A stretch of 64,000 nt of DNA. It comes from Vibrio tubiashii. Its GTDB lineage: Bacteria > Pseudomonadota > Gammaproteobacteria > Enterobacterales > Vibrionaceae. The notes beneath the pieces were generated by a model. That model saw only the letters and a program-made list of their open reading frames with translations. It did not search any database and was not told the origin of the DNA. The translations under genes and the position numbers were made by a program. The number at the start of each line of letters is the position of its first letter. The first letter of the stretch is position 1. Shown here piece after piece: positions 54,397 through 63,105 of the stretch. The stretch covers positions 1,488,001 to 1,552,000 of the forward strand of contig NZ_CP117030.1 of assembly GCF_028551255.1 (NCBI RefSeq), read 5' to 3'.

Positions 54397-54471
54397 TACT
54401 ATCTCCTAACCATTGCCGAATACATAAAACCTTAGAGACAATCTAGGAGCTAAACAGATAACTTACAAGTA

Positions 54472-54487
54472 GTTACCATTTGGTAAC
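54472..54487. promoter_or_regulatory. GTTACC-N4-GGTAAC palindrome before peroxiredoxin
   Basis: GTTACC-ATTT-GGTAAC, 76 bases before the peroxiredoxin start, shares the GGTTACC half-site with the mdaB and HxlR promoters, pointing to HxlR control. Confidence 0.6.
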
Positions 54488-54568
54488 CACATAGAAGCTG
54501 TTGGTTTAGAGTAATGACATTCGAAAAATCTAGGCTGCTATACTTACTACCATCCTTTGAGCAAAATC

Positions 54569-54590
54569 AAATGTTATGTTATAACGTTTT
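54569..54590. promoter_or_regulatory. Zur box before zur
   Basis: AAATGTTATGTTATAACGTTTT closely follows the gammaproteobacterial Zur consensus (GAAATGTTATANTATAACATTTC). It lies 27 bases before the zur start, so it probably gives autoregulation and control of the downstream genes. Confidence 0.75.
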
Positions 54591-54616
54591 AAAATAACGA
54601 TTACTCACTGGATTGA

Positions 54617-55084
54617 ATGCAAGATATCGAAGCGACCATTAAGCACGTTGAGCAAAGCTGCAAACATCGCGGCAAGCAATTAACGACAAAACGTAAGATC
54701 GTTCTACGCGCCCTAATACACTCCAACAAGGCTTTGTCTGCCTATGAATTGGTCGACTACTGCAAAGAGCACTTCGACGCCAACATTCAGGCGATGACCA
54801 TCTATCGTGTTTTAGACTTTTTAGAAAGCGAACAGTTAGCTCACAAGATCAAAGTGTCTAACAAGTACGTCGCCTGTTCACATATTCAATGTGACCATGA
54901 CCACGGTGTCGCTCAGTTCTTAATTTGTTCTAAGTGCAACAAAATCAGTGAGCAAACAATTGATCCTGCTATGGTTTCAGGGCTTCAGTCCAACGCGCGC
55001 CAAGAAGGTTTTACCGTGATTAACCCGCAAATTGAAATCAGCTGTGTGTGCGATGAATGTGCAAAAAAGGAATCCGACAGTTAA
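54617..55084 (+). CDS. zur: Zinc uptake regulator Zur (Fur family)
   Basis: A 155-residue metalloregulator that represses zinc-saving and zinc-import genes when zinc is plentiful. The winged helix is in the N-terminal half (ALIHSNKALSAYELVDYCKE, IQAMTIYRVLDFLES); the sensory and structural zinc ligands lie in CDHDHGVAQFLICSKCNKI and CVCDECAKK, with the two CxxC pairs of the structural site. The HDH-x5-FLIC pattern is closer to Zur than to Fur. A Zur box precedes it and zinc-starvation genes follow. Confidence 0.85.
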   Translation: MQDIEATIKHVEQSCKHRGKQLTTKRKIVLRALIHSNKALSAYELVDYCKEHFDANIQAMTIYRVLDFLESEQLAHKIKVSNKYVACSHIQCDHDHGVAQFLICSKCNKISEQTIDPAMVSGLQSNARQEGFTVINPQIEISCVCDECAKKESDS

Positions 55085-55156
55085 AGCAACCTTCTCTCAA
55101 GCCAATCTCTACAACTCATTCCCACTTAGTTTTAAAACAAGGAGACTTCCAAGACT

Positions 55157-56491
55157 ATGTCAGCCACGCTCATTAAAAATGCCCAAATCGTCAATGAAGG
55201 GACTATTATCGAAGCCGATTTACGTATTGTCGGCCAAAGAATAGAAAGAGTTGAACAGGATATTACCGCCCAGCCAACTGACACCATCGTAGAGGCCAAT
55301 GGCAAGTATCTGATTCCCGGAATGATTGATGATCAGGTTCACTTCAGAGAGCCGGGGTTGACGCACAAAGGCTCTATCGCATCTGAGTCCCGCGCAGCAG
55401 TCGCTGGCGGCATCACTAGTTATATGGAAATGCCTAACGTTAGCCCTGCAACCACAACCATTGAAGCTCTTGAGCGTAAATTTGATATTGCCTCGGCTAG
55501 CTCATTGGCTAACTACTCCTTCTATCTCGGTGCGACAGAAGACAATTTAGAGGAGATTAAACGCCTCGACCCACAGAAGCACTGCGGCGTTAAAGTGTTT
55601 ATGGGGGCTTCTACGGGCGATCTTTTGGTTGAGGCACCGCATGCACTCGATGCTATCTTCCGTGACTCTCCCGTTCTGATTGTTACCCATTGTGAGAGTG
55701 GTCCAGTTATCGCTCAAAACAAACAACGCCTTTTACAACAGAAATCGCAGCTCACCATTGAAGATCATCCTCTTCTCAGAGATGACGAAGCCTGTTTCGC
55801 CTCTTCCTCTTACGCGGTTGAGCTGGCCAAAAAACATGGCAGCCAATTGCATGTTCTACACATTACAACGGAAAAGGAACTCGCTCTGTTTGAATCAGGC
55901 CCAATCGCAAATAAGAAGATTACCGCGGAAGCCTGTGTCCATCATTTGTGGTTTAGTCACCAAGATTATGCAACCTTAGGTAACCAGATCAAATGTAACC
56001 CGGCAATCAAGTTTCCTAGTGACAGAAACGCACTACTCAACGCACTGAAAACAGGCCAAATTGATATTATTGCCACCGATCACGCCCCTCACACATGGCA
56101 AGAAAAACAGGTCGCCTATGAGCAAGCTCCTGCGGGTTTGCCTTTAGTGCAACATGCTCTATTGACCCTGTTTGATCAGGTCAAATCGGGGCACCTGACC
56201 ATGGCACAGGTTGTTGAAAAGACAGCACATAACCCTGCCATTCGTTACGCAATCAACCAACGCGGATTTATCCGTGAAGGCTATTTTGCTGACTTAGTTC
56301 TGGTCGATCCTCAATCAACGACAACAGTTAGCAACGAAAACAGTTTATACCACTGTGGTTGGTCGCCGTTTGCGGGGCATGCATTCTCTAGCCAGATTCA
56401 AAACACTTGGGTCAATGGCGACTTAGTGTATGCAAACCAGCAAATAAACCCTTCATCTAACCCAGCAATGCGCTTGTCATTCAAGCGATAA
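55157..56491 (+). CDS. Dihydroorotase paralogue, zinc-starvation type (PyrC2/PyrQ-like)
   Basis: A 444-residue amidohydrolase of the dihydroorotase group (carbamoyl-aspartate to dihydroorotate in pyrimidine synthesis). The metal-site motif normally D-x-H-x-H reads DDQVHFREPG: Gln60 replaces the first His while His62 remains. The other sites are kept: KVFMGASTGDLLV (carbamylated-Lys region), VTHCESG, HVLHITTEKE and the catalytic Asp in ATDHAPH. The change should weaken the alpha metal site, consistent with an enzyme meant to work with less zinc. It lies 72 bases after zur and 39 before a COG0523 GTPase, a grouping known from Zur regulons. Confidence 0.87.
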   Translation: MSATLIKNAQIVNEGTIIEADLRIVGQRIERVEQDITAQPTDTIVEANGKYLIPGMIDDQVHFREPGLTHKGSIASESRAAVAGGITSYMEMPNVSPATTTIEALERKFDIASASSLANYSFYLGATEDNLEEIKRLDPQKHCGVKVFMGASTGDLLVEAPHALDAIFRDSPVLIVTHCESGPVIAQNKQRLLQQKSQLTIEDHPLLRDDEACFASSSYAVELAKKHGSQLHVLHITTEKELALFESGPIANKKITAEACVHHLWFSHQDYATLGNQIKCNPAIKFPSDRNALLNALKTGQIDIIATDHAPHTWQEKQVAYEQAPAGLPLVQHALLTLFDQVKSGHLTMAQVVEKTAHNPAIRYAINQRGFIREGYFADLVLVDPQSTTTVSNENSLYHCGWSPFAGHAFSSQIQNTWVNGDLVYANQQINPSSNPAMRLSFKR

Positions 56492-56530
56492 CCGTCAATT
56501 ACTCTAAGTCAGTCTATAGGAGAGTAACCA

Positions 56531-57535
56531 ATGAACACTGATAGCTCCGCAATAATGGGAGTTCCAACCAACATCATCACAGGCTTTCTCGGCGTAGGGA
56601 AAACATCGGCAATATTGAACCTAATGAAAAGCAAACCAGAGGGTGAACGCTGGGCGGTGCTGGTTAATGAGTTTGGTGAAATTGGTGTCGATGGCAGTTT
56701 GTTCCACGGACAAACTAATCAAGGTCAGCAAGTCTTTATTCGGGAAGTGCCTGGGGGCTGCATGTGCTGTGCGGCAGGACTGCCGATGCAAATTGCCCTC
56801 AACCAGCTGCTATCAGAGGCAAAACCTGATCGGCTATTGATTGAACCAACAGGCCTTGGTCACCCTAAAGAAGTGTTAGAGATTCTCTCTTCTGAGCATT
56901 ATCGCCAAGTGTTGTCACTGCAAAAAAACGTCACTTTGGTCGACGCGCGTAAGTTGTCTGATCAACGCTATACTCATCACGAGACCTTCAATCAGCAGAT
57001 TGCCATTGCTGATACCGTGGTCGGCAACAAGCAGGATTTATATCAACCCGGTGACAAAGACAAACTCAAAGCTTATGTTACTGAGATCAGTCGTCCAAAC
57101 ACTAAAGTTGTCTTTGCTGAGCATGGCAGACTTCCATTGTCTGAGTTTGAAGGAAAAGCAAACCTAGACGCACATATCCCACATCACCACCATCATCATC
57201 ATAAAGGCAAACCACTGGCTTCCGAGTTGCCGATGCCAGACAGCGGTATGCTAAAAGCCACCAACTCAGGTGAAGGTTATAAAAGCGCAGGATGGCGATT
57301 TGCAGCGAACAAACTCTTTGACCGCCAAAAATTGCTGAGGTTGTTAGTCGGCTTAAAAGCTGAACGCATGAAAGCCGTATTCATTACCCAAGATGGCATC
57401 TTCGGCTATAACCTAACCGAGGATGGTCTGACTGAGTCTGAGCTGGATGAATGCAGAGAAACTCGAATCGAAGTGATCGCCGAAACGATAGCGGCCGACT
57501 TAGAAAGCAAACTCGTTGAATGTGTTGTTAGCTAG
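56531..57535 (+). CDS. COG0523 (CobW-like) GTPase, predicted zinc chaperone
   Basis: A 334-residue G3E P-loop GTPase thought to deliver metal to client proteins during zinc shortage. The Walker A is GFLGVGKT (residues 18-25), the metal-binding CxCC motif is CMCC (77-80), the guanine motif NKQD (166-169), and seven consecutive His (218-224) follow in a linker before the C-terminal CobW_C domain. AGGAG lies 8 bases before the ATG. It is third in the zur transcript, next to an alternative dihydroorotase that could be its client. Confidence 0.9.
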   Translation: MNTDSSAIMGVPTNIITGFLGVGKTSAILNLMKSKPEGERWAVLVNEFGEIGVDGSLFHGQTNQGQQVFIREVPGGCMCCAAGLPMQIALNQLLSEAKPDRLLIEPTGLGHPKEVLEILSSEHYRQVLSLQKNVTLVDARKLSDQRYTHHETFNQQIAIADTVVGNKQDLYQPGDKDKLKAYVTEISRPNTKVVFAEHGRLPLSEFEGKANLDAHIPHHHHHHHKGKPLASELPMPDSGMLKATNSGEGYKSAGWRFAANKLFDRQKLLRLLVGLKAERMKAVFITQDGIFGYNLTEDGLTESELDECRETRIEVIAETIAADLESKLVECVVS

Positions 57536-57545
57536 ATGCAATCAG

Positions 57546-57577
57546 TCCTGAGTGTCCATAGCGCACTCAGGATTTTT
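57546..57577 (+). terminator. Terminator of the zur-dihydroorotase-COG0523 transcript
   Basis: TCCTGAGTG pairs with CACTCAGGA over a 9-base loop, followed by five T, 10 bases after the GTPase stop. Confidence 0.88.
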
Positions 57578-58450
57578 CTAACTTGCTGAAACTAAGCGTT
57601 TCTCTGCCAAAGCCATCGCAATGTTGGCTTTGCTATAAGCACTTTCATTGATGAAATGTGGGTAGATATCTTGTGCCTTTTCCCAAAGAATGTCATGGCC
57701 TAAGAACGTCGCTAATAGCGGCTCTCCTTGCTTCACCACTTCAAAGTCTCTCCCGCATACCATCGGATGAACCATAGCACTGCGCATTCCATCTTGATCG
57801 AGCAGAATCGGCACCTCTTCCGTGTAGAAAAACGCGCTGTAATCTTGCAAATTATCTATCTGATTGAGATTGTGCTTTTCTACGTAATCAAGCACCGCCG
57901 TGAGCATTTGTTTCATCAACTCAAGTGTTTCCGACTTCAGCGCGCCATGAGCTTGAGCCCCGACTTCAATCATCACGCCATACTCGCCTGTTGAGCACAA
58001 ATAAGGTTGCTCCGACCATGGTTTTCTATCTTCGAACAAGATGTTTGCTTTTGGCATGCGCTGTTTAACGTAGGCTCCCATCTTACGGTAGAAGCGATCC
58101 GTAGAGAGTAAGATGAGCGTCGCGCCCATATTGCTGGTCGTGTTATGTAAATCAACGATGAGCTGATTTTTGCTGGCGGCATGTTTAGCAGCGAATGCAG
58201 CAGCGACTTTACTCTCATGCAATACACGCTCTTTCTCGTTACCAAGCTCAGCAAACTCTCGATTTAAGTCTGTCTCTAAATAGCGCACATTCTGTTTTAC
58301 CGCTTCTGGGTTAGCGATAACCGAAGAGGTAGTCAATGTTGAACGTTCAGCGGAGTAAAGCCTGTCATTAATCAACTTATGCAAATAAATACCTGAAAGC
58401 TCATTACCATGTGTCCCCGCAACAATCAGCGCGCTATTGATCTTGTCCAT
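57578..58450 (-). CDS. Aspartoacylase / AstE family deacylase
   Basis: A 290-residue M14-type zinc hydrolase. Zinc ligands are His and Glu in IVAGTHGNELSG near residues 13-17 and His in IVDLHNTTSNMGATL near 100; substrate-binding Arg lies in YLETDLNREF, and the catalytic Glu in VMIEVGAQAHGAL. The NPEAVKQNVRY segment is that of aspartoacylase, which splits N-acetylaspartate into acetate and aspartate. A Zur box lies 32 bases before its start, so it belongs to the zinc-starvation group although it is itself a zinc enzyme. Substrate not certain. Confidence 0.85.
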   Translation of the reverse strand: MDKINSALIVAGTHGNELSGIYLHKLINDRLYSAERSTLTTSSVIANPEAVKQNVRYLETDLNREFAELGNEKERVLHESKVAAAFAAKHAASKNQLIVDLHNTTSNMGATLILLSTDRFYRKMGAYVKQRMPKANILFEDRKPWSEQPYLCSTGEYGVMIEVGAQAHGALKSETLELMKQMLTAVLDYVEKHNLNQIDNLQDYSAFFYTEEVPILLDQDGMRSAMVHPMVCGRDFEVVKQGEPLLATFLGHDILWEKAQDIYPHFINESAYSKANIAMALAEKRLVSAS

Positions 58451-58481
58451 TATATTTCTATTCCAAGGTTTTAAATTACAT

Positions 58482-58499
58482 AAATGTTATAACATAACA
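58482..58499. promoter_or_regulatory. Zur box before aspartoacylase
   Basis: AAATGTTATAACATAACA agrees with the Zur consensus core, including the GTTATAACATAAC palindromic part also seen before zur, and is in promoter position for the minus-strand gene. Confidence 0.7.
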
Positions 58500-58543
58500 A
58501 AACATGCAAAATAAACTTTCTAGGGTTTGAAATACGCACAACT

Positions 58544-58573
58544 AAAAAAGCCTACCGGATTCAAGTAGGCTTT
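58544..58573 (-). terminator. Terminator of the DASS symporter gene
   Basis: AAAGCCTAC pairs with GTAGGCTTT over a 9-base loop, with six T on the minus strand. It separates the symporter from the aspartoacylase unit. Confidence 0.85.
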
Positions 58574-58603
58574 AGAGATTTTCGATATCAAGTTAGCTAG
58601 TGG

Positions 58604-59992
58604 CTAGGTCCAAAAGCTCAGAGCGATAAAGGTAAGCACGCCGATACAAGCAATGTTAAGAATAATACCAACTCGCATCATCTCACTCTGTTTAATGTGC
58701 CCAGATCCAAACACAATCGCATTCGGAGGCGTCGCAACTGGCAACATAAAGGCACAGGATGCCGCAACCGCTATCAGAACAGACAGGATGACAGGCGACA
58801 TGCCAAATGCTTCAGCAACACTTGCAAATACAGGGATTAACAAGGCCGCACTCGCTGTATTACTGGCAAATTCCGTTAAGAACACAACAAAAACCGCAAT
58901 GATAGCGATGATGAAGAAGATCCCCCAGTGAGCAATCATCTCACTCAGAGTATTGGCGAGAAAGACACTTGTTCCCGTCGCCTTTAGAACATTACTCAAA
59001 CAGATACCACCACCGAACAGGAGCAAAACGCCCCAATCTGCGGTCTTCTCAATATCTTTCCAGTGAACAACGCGGGCAAAGCTAACCGCGATAATGGCTG
59101 CTAGCGCGACAAGCGTATCAAACTTAGCGTAACCGCCGAGCATAGCATTAATCGGCTTGCTGAAGATCCACAGACAGACGGTAGCGCCAAAAATAGCCAG
59201 AGTCACAACTTTGCCTTTATCCCAATCAATGGCTTCGCGATTTAACTCGAACTCGCCAGATAGATTTGGCTTTAGCGTCGCGTAAAGAACAGCTATCGCA
59301 ACAGGTAACAAAATCACGGCAGTAGGAACACCAAAGCTCATCCACTCAGTGAAGGTTAAGCCAACTTCCGCAGCGGCGATAGCATTCGGTGGGCTACCAA
59401 CAATCGTTGCGATGCCACCAATACTTGCACTGTAGGCGATGCCAAGCAGAACAAACACATAGGTCTTATGACCACTTTCTGAGTTCACTTTGCTTAACAC
59501 ACCGAGTACCAAAGGCAGCATCATTGCCGTGGTCGCAGTGTTACTGATCCACATTGATAGCGCAGCGGTAACACCAAACAGCATGAACACTGCCACGCTC
59601 ATTTTACCTTTGGCGAGGATCAGCACTTTATCGGCGATAACTTTATCCAAACCCTGACGGTGCATAGCCGCGGCTAAGGCGAAACCACCCAAGAATAAGA
59701 AGATAATTGAGTTAGCAAAGTTGTTCAGTGCAGTTTGGGTGTCAAACACGCCAAACAAAACCGCCATAATTGGGACTAAAATGGCCGTCACGGTGACATG
59801 TAACGCCTCTGTCAGCCAAAGAATCGCGACAAAGGTGAGCATACTAATACCAAGCACCACTTGAGGGTCAAAAGGTAGGGTAAAGTACATGGTGAGAAAC
59901 AGAGCAACGTCTGCGAGGATAATCAGACTATTGCGGTTGAAAAACCATTCTCTAGTGTTGTTGGGCAAAGGGACACTATCATTTCTATTCAT
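58604..59992 (-). CDS. DASS family sodium-coupled anion symporter
   Basis: A 462-residue divalent-anion:sodium symporter (SLC13 type) for di- and tricarboxylates or sulfate. About eleven membrane segments; the two sodium/substrate clamp motifs are [12 protein letters not shown] and the C-terminal [11 protein letters not shown], and [13 protein letters not shown] and [13 protein letters not shown] are the paired PPN loops. The start at 59992 follows AAGGA by 7 bases; the frame is open 16 codons further. A terminator separates it from the aspartoacylase gene; a link through N-acetylaspartate or another dicarboxylate is conceivable but not shown. Confidence 0.92.
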   Translation of the reverse strand: MNRNDSVPLPNNTREWFFNRNSLIILADVALFLTMYFTLPFDPQVVLGISMLTFVAILWLTEALHVTVTAILVPIMAVLFGVFDTQTALNNFANSIIFLFLGGFALAAAMHRQGLDKVIADKVLILAKGKMSVAVFMLFGVTAALSMWISNTATTAMMLPLVLGVLSKVNSESGHKTYVFVLLGIAYSASIGGIATIVGSPPNAIAAAEVGLTFTEWMSFGVPTAVILLPVAIAVLYATLKPNLSGEFELNREAIDWDKGKVVTLAIFGATVCLWIFSKPINAMLGGYAKFDTLVALAAIIAVSFARVVHWKDIEKTADWGVLLLFGGGICLSNVLKATGTSVFLANTLSEMIAHWGIFFIIAIIAVFVVFLTEFASNTASAALLIPVFASVAEAFGMSPVILSVLIAVAASCAFMLPVATPPNAIVFGSGHIKQSEMMRVGIILNIACIGVLTFIALSFWT

Positions 59993-60329
59993 TATTATTT
60001 TTTCCTTATTAGGGCCTTGTGGCATTGCAAATGATCCCACATAAATACCTTCTGGAAATATTTTTCATTGCGAATTTGTTAACCATATCAACAATAAGGT
60101 TATGAATGTTAACAGCATGAATAGATTGGATATTTAAGCATCACTATCAGGTCTATTTTCTAGAAGAATAATTCACGACAATTATCTCTCAACCCCAATT
60201 GGTAAAATTTCAATTGGCGTCATTAGCGAGTAATGTGTCACCTTTTGCCAGTGTATGGCGCGATCAGATTGCTTATTATTTCCTCATCCCAATTACATAA
60301 CGTTTAACAATCAGAAAGTGAGGCACAAC
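59993..60329. other. Divergent promoter region, DASS symporter and SDR
   Basis: About 340 bases. GTTAAC occurs twice (near 60078 and 60112) and CCAATTGG is followed eight bases later by CAATTGG (near 60195); neither matches a regulator I can name. No gene or RNA element seen. Confidence 0.4.
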
Positions 60330-61106
60330 ATGGCAAACACAGCATTAATTACTGGCGCATCAGGTGGTATCGGTTTAGAGCTAGCAAAAATACACGCTCA
60401 AAAAGGTGGCGATCTTGTATTGGTGGCGCGATCTGAAGATAAGTTAAACCAACTGAAAGCTGAATTGGAAAGCGAATACCAAAGCAAGGTGTTTGTTATT
60501 GCCGAAGACTTATCTGATCCTGAGTCAGCAGATAGAGTTGCCGCTAGCGTCGAAGCGATGGGACTACAAATCGATACTTTAATTAATAATGCGGGTTTCG
60601 GCGGCCATGGATTGTTCCACGAACGAGCACTCACGGATGAGCAAGCCATGATGCAGTTAAACATGGTGACCCTAACCAACCTGACTCACCACTTTTTGCA
60701 AGGTATGGTTGAAAGACGAAATGGGCGCATTCTTAATGTTTCATCGACTGCATCGTTTATTCCCGGTCCACTGCAAGCGGTTTACTACGCCACTAAGGCT
60801 TATGTCACCTCTTTTACTCAAGCAATTGCCGAAGAGGTCGCGCAATACAATGTTACTGCAACTGCATTATGTCCAGGGCCTGTCGCAACAGGTTTCGTCG
60901 CAGCGGGCAACCTAGATGGTGTCGACATTTGGAAAAATGCCAAATCACCTCGTTCAGTCGCTGAATGCGGTTATCAGGCAATGGAAAAAGGCGAACTGGT
61001 TGCATTCAACGAACGTGGGCTAAAATTTCAACTTAACTGGGTAATTCCATTCTTACCGCGTAAGATGGTATTAAAAATGTCTCGTAAGTTTATGGAAAAG
61101 AACTAA
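60330..61106 (+). CDS. SDR family oxidoreductase
   Basis: A 258-residue classical short-chain dehydrogenase. The cofactor loop is ALITGASGGIGLELAKIHAQ; NNAGFGGHG is the structural NNAG; the catalytic Ser is in ILNVSSTASFIPGP and Tyr-x-x-x-Lys in AVYYATKAYVTSFT; ATALCPGPVATGF follows. Basic Arg after the second strand (LVARSEDKL) suggests NADP. GAGG six bases before the ATG at 60330 sets the start. It is 4 bases ahead of an AraC regulator, so the two form an operon. Confidence 0.92.
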   Translation: MANTALITGASGGIGLELAKIHAQKGGDLVLVARSEDKLNQLKAELESEYQSKVFVIAEDLSDPESADRVAASVEAMGLQIDTLINNAGFGGHGLFHERALTDEQAMMQLNMVTLTNLTHHFLQGMVERRNGRILNVSSTASFIPGPLQAVYYATKAYVTSFTQAIAEEVAQYNVTATALCPGPVATGFVAAGNLDGVDIWKNAKSPRSVAECGYQAMEKGELVAFNERGLKFQLNWVIPFLPRKMVLKMSRKFMEKN

Positions 61107-61110
61107 TAAA

Positions 61111-62106
61111 ATGAAACGTGCGAACCGATTTGCCGTCTCTCCATTATGGAAAGTACTACTCAATGATATGCAAATTGATCTCCAAGCTGTGTTGGCTCAT
61201 GCCAACCTGCCGAGGGATTTATTTAGCAGAGAGAGTGCTAGCTTAGCACCTCACGAATACTTTCAATTGTGTAATAGCCTAGAAAAAGCAGCAGGGGATA
61301 AAGAGGTCCCACTTTTGTTCGCACAGCACCTCTCTGTGGAGGCATTTGATGCCCCTCTGTTTGCTTCTATCTGCAGTCCAAACCTCAACGTAGCCTTAAG
61401 CCGTTTGAGCCAATACAAACCACTGATTGGCCCAATGATGTCTGTTGTGAATCAAACCGAACAATACACAGAAATCACAGTACGTTGCTACGGCTACCGC
61501 GAAGCACTGCCAAAAACGCTGGGGCTAATGGAAACTGTCTTTTTTACCCAGTTGGCACGGTTGACGACGCGAGAGAAAATTCGCCCCCTGAGTGTTGAAC
61601 TGCAAGTGTTACCGAAGGATATCGCTCAATATGAAAGCTACTTCGGCTGCTCCATTCGCAAAGGAGAAGAGGTAAAAATACGCTTTTCTGCGCAAGATGC
61701 CGCACGAACTTTCCTTACCTCTAATGCGGCTATGTGGGAGTTTTTCGAGGCGAAACTTAATCAGAAGTTATCTGATCTCGATAGCAGTGCCACCACATCT
61801 GATCGAGTCAGAGCGGTACTACTGGAAGCGCTGCCAAGTGGTCAATCTAGTATTGAAGACGTCGCAGAAAAACTTGCGATGAGTAAGCGCACACTTCAAC
61901 GTAAGCTCAGTACTGAAAAGGAGAGCTTCCAAAGTATCTTACAAACGGTTAGAGAAGAACTTGCTGATCATTACTTAGAGAAATCAGAGATGTCTTTGGG
62001 AGAGATTTCATTTCTACTTGGCTTTCAGGAGTCGAATTCTTTTATTCGCGCCTACAGTGCTTGGAAAGGCGTTTCACCTGGTCACTACCGAGAGCAATAC
62101 CATTAA
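61111..62106 (+). CDS. AraC family transcriptional regulator (OruR/GadX-like)
   Basis: A 331-residue activator with an N-terminal ligand domain of the Arabinose_bd type (PF12625-like, about residues 15-195) and a C-terminal double HTH (SIEDVAEKLAMSKRTLQRKL, then LGEISFLLGFQESNSFIRAY and SAWKGVSPGHYRE). It follows the SDR by 4 bases. Relatives control lipid or aromatic metabolism and sense hydrophobic ligands. Its probable target is the SDR operon itself. Confidence 0.9.
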   Translation: MKRANRFAVSPLWKVLLNDMQIDLQAVLAHANLPRDLFSRESASLAPHEYFQLCNSLEKAAGDKEVPLLFAQHLSVEAFDAPLFASICSPNLNVALSRLSQYKPLIGPMMSVVNQTEQYTEITVRCYGYREALPKTLGLMETVFFTQLARLTTREKIRPLSVELQVLPKDIAQYESYFGCSIRKGEEVKIRFSAQDAARTFLTSNAAMWEFFEAKLNQKLSDLDSSATTSDRVRAVLLEALPSGQSSIEDVAEKLAMSKRTLQRKLSTEKESFQSILQTVREELADHYLEKSEMSLGEISFLLGFQESNSFIRAYSAWKGVSPGHYREQYH

Positions 62107-62148
62107 TCAATTGGAGGTAAGGGGACTTAGCAGCCCCCTTTAGTAAAC

Positions 62149-62997
62149 CTATCCAATCAGCTTATCGAAGCTTTCCATTACTTCAGCACACTTCATCACT
62201 CTGCCGTGGCCTTGCCCTTGGGTTGCCACCAGCGTAACGTTTTCCATTTCTTGAGCCGCCTTTTGTGACACCTCAAACTTAGTAAACTTGTCACCTTGAT
62301 CGTGGACAATAATGGTTTGCGCACTGCGTAACTTAAGTTTGTTGTATGGGTCGACGGATTGAATTGGGTAGTGGTACTGATCTTCAACCTCAGAAACGAC
62401 TGCATTGAACAAACGCATTGAGTAGCCTGAGCGAGCGACACTACCAAATAGGTTGTCGAGATAGTCCAATACAGGCGCAATCAACAAGAATGGTTTATCG
62501 ACCAACTTCTGATGATGACACTCGATTGAAGACGCCGTTCCCATGCTATGACCAACAAGCCCAGCCACATCACCAACACTATCTAAAATCGCTTCTAAGC
62601 CATGAACAAATGCAGGAATATGCCCGTACACGCCGCCACTTTGACCATGGCCCGGATGATCATACGCCAATGCGGTGTAGCCTCGGCTAGCGATGTGCTC
62701 CATCAACGGGTAAAACTGACTCGCACTCCCCGACCAACCATGAGTCAACACCCACACTGGGCCTGTGCCTAATCGGTACGTTTTGAGTACGCCTTCCTTC
62801 GATTCTACTTCGCCTTTAATCAATCCGGTTGGCTCAGCATTCTTAGGCTTAGTACGCGCTGGGGTCAGCAGTAACTTGCGCGCGGTGTTCTTCGCATGGT
62901 TAGGCGCGAGAGTGTGATGAAGCCGAGTAGTTATGTTAACCAAGCTCTTCTTTACACTGAACTTTTGCGAGGTATTAAAGTAAATCTTCTCACTCAT
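62149..62997 (-). CDS. Alpha/beta hydrolase
   Basis: A 282-residue hydrolase without signal peptide. The oxyanion motif is VLTHGWSGSASQFYPLM, the nucleophile elbow GLVGHSMGTASS, the acid Asp in TIIVHDQGDKFTKF, and the His in TQGQGHGRVMK. The first 60 residues are basic and helical. AAGGA lies 7 bases before the ATG at 62997; the frame is open upstream. It is downstream of a TetR gene on the same strand, and a 14-base element similar to one in the TetR promoter lies 45 bases before it. An esterase or lipase role is inferred. Confidence 0.87.
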   Translation of the reverse strand: MSEKIYFNTSQKFSVKKSLVNITTRLHHTLAPNHAKNTARKLLLTPARTKPKNAEPTGLIKGEVESKEGVLKTYRLGTGPVWVLTHGWSGSASQFYPLMEHIASRGYTALAYDHPGHGQSGGVYGHIPAFVHGLEAILDSVGDVAGLVGHSMGTASSIECHHQKLVDKPFLLIAPVLDYLDNLFGSVARSGYSMRLFNAVVSEVEDQYHYPIQSVDPYNKLKLRSAQTIIVHDQGDKFTKFEVSQKAAQEMENVTLVATQGQGHGRVMKCAEVMESFDKLIG

Positions 62998-63041
62998 GGT
63001 TTTATCCTTTTGGTGCCAGTCTCTACTTCTCGCCAAAAAGC

Positions 63042-63055
63042 GAACGACCGTGCTA
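63042..63055. promoter_or_regulatory. TetR motif copy before the hydrolase
   Basis: GAACGACCGTGCTA matches the complement of 63725-63738 (GAACGAGTGTGCTA) at 12 of 14 positions. Confidence 0.45.
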
Positions 63056-63105
63056 TTTTTAACTAAATAATAAGCCAAGTAGTGTCTACTTAGCTTAGAA
63101 ATCCG

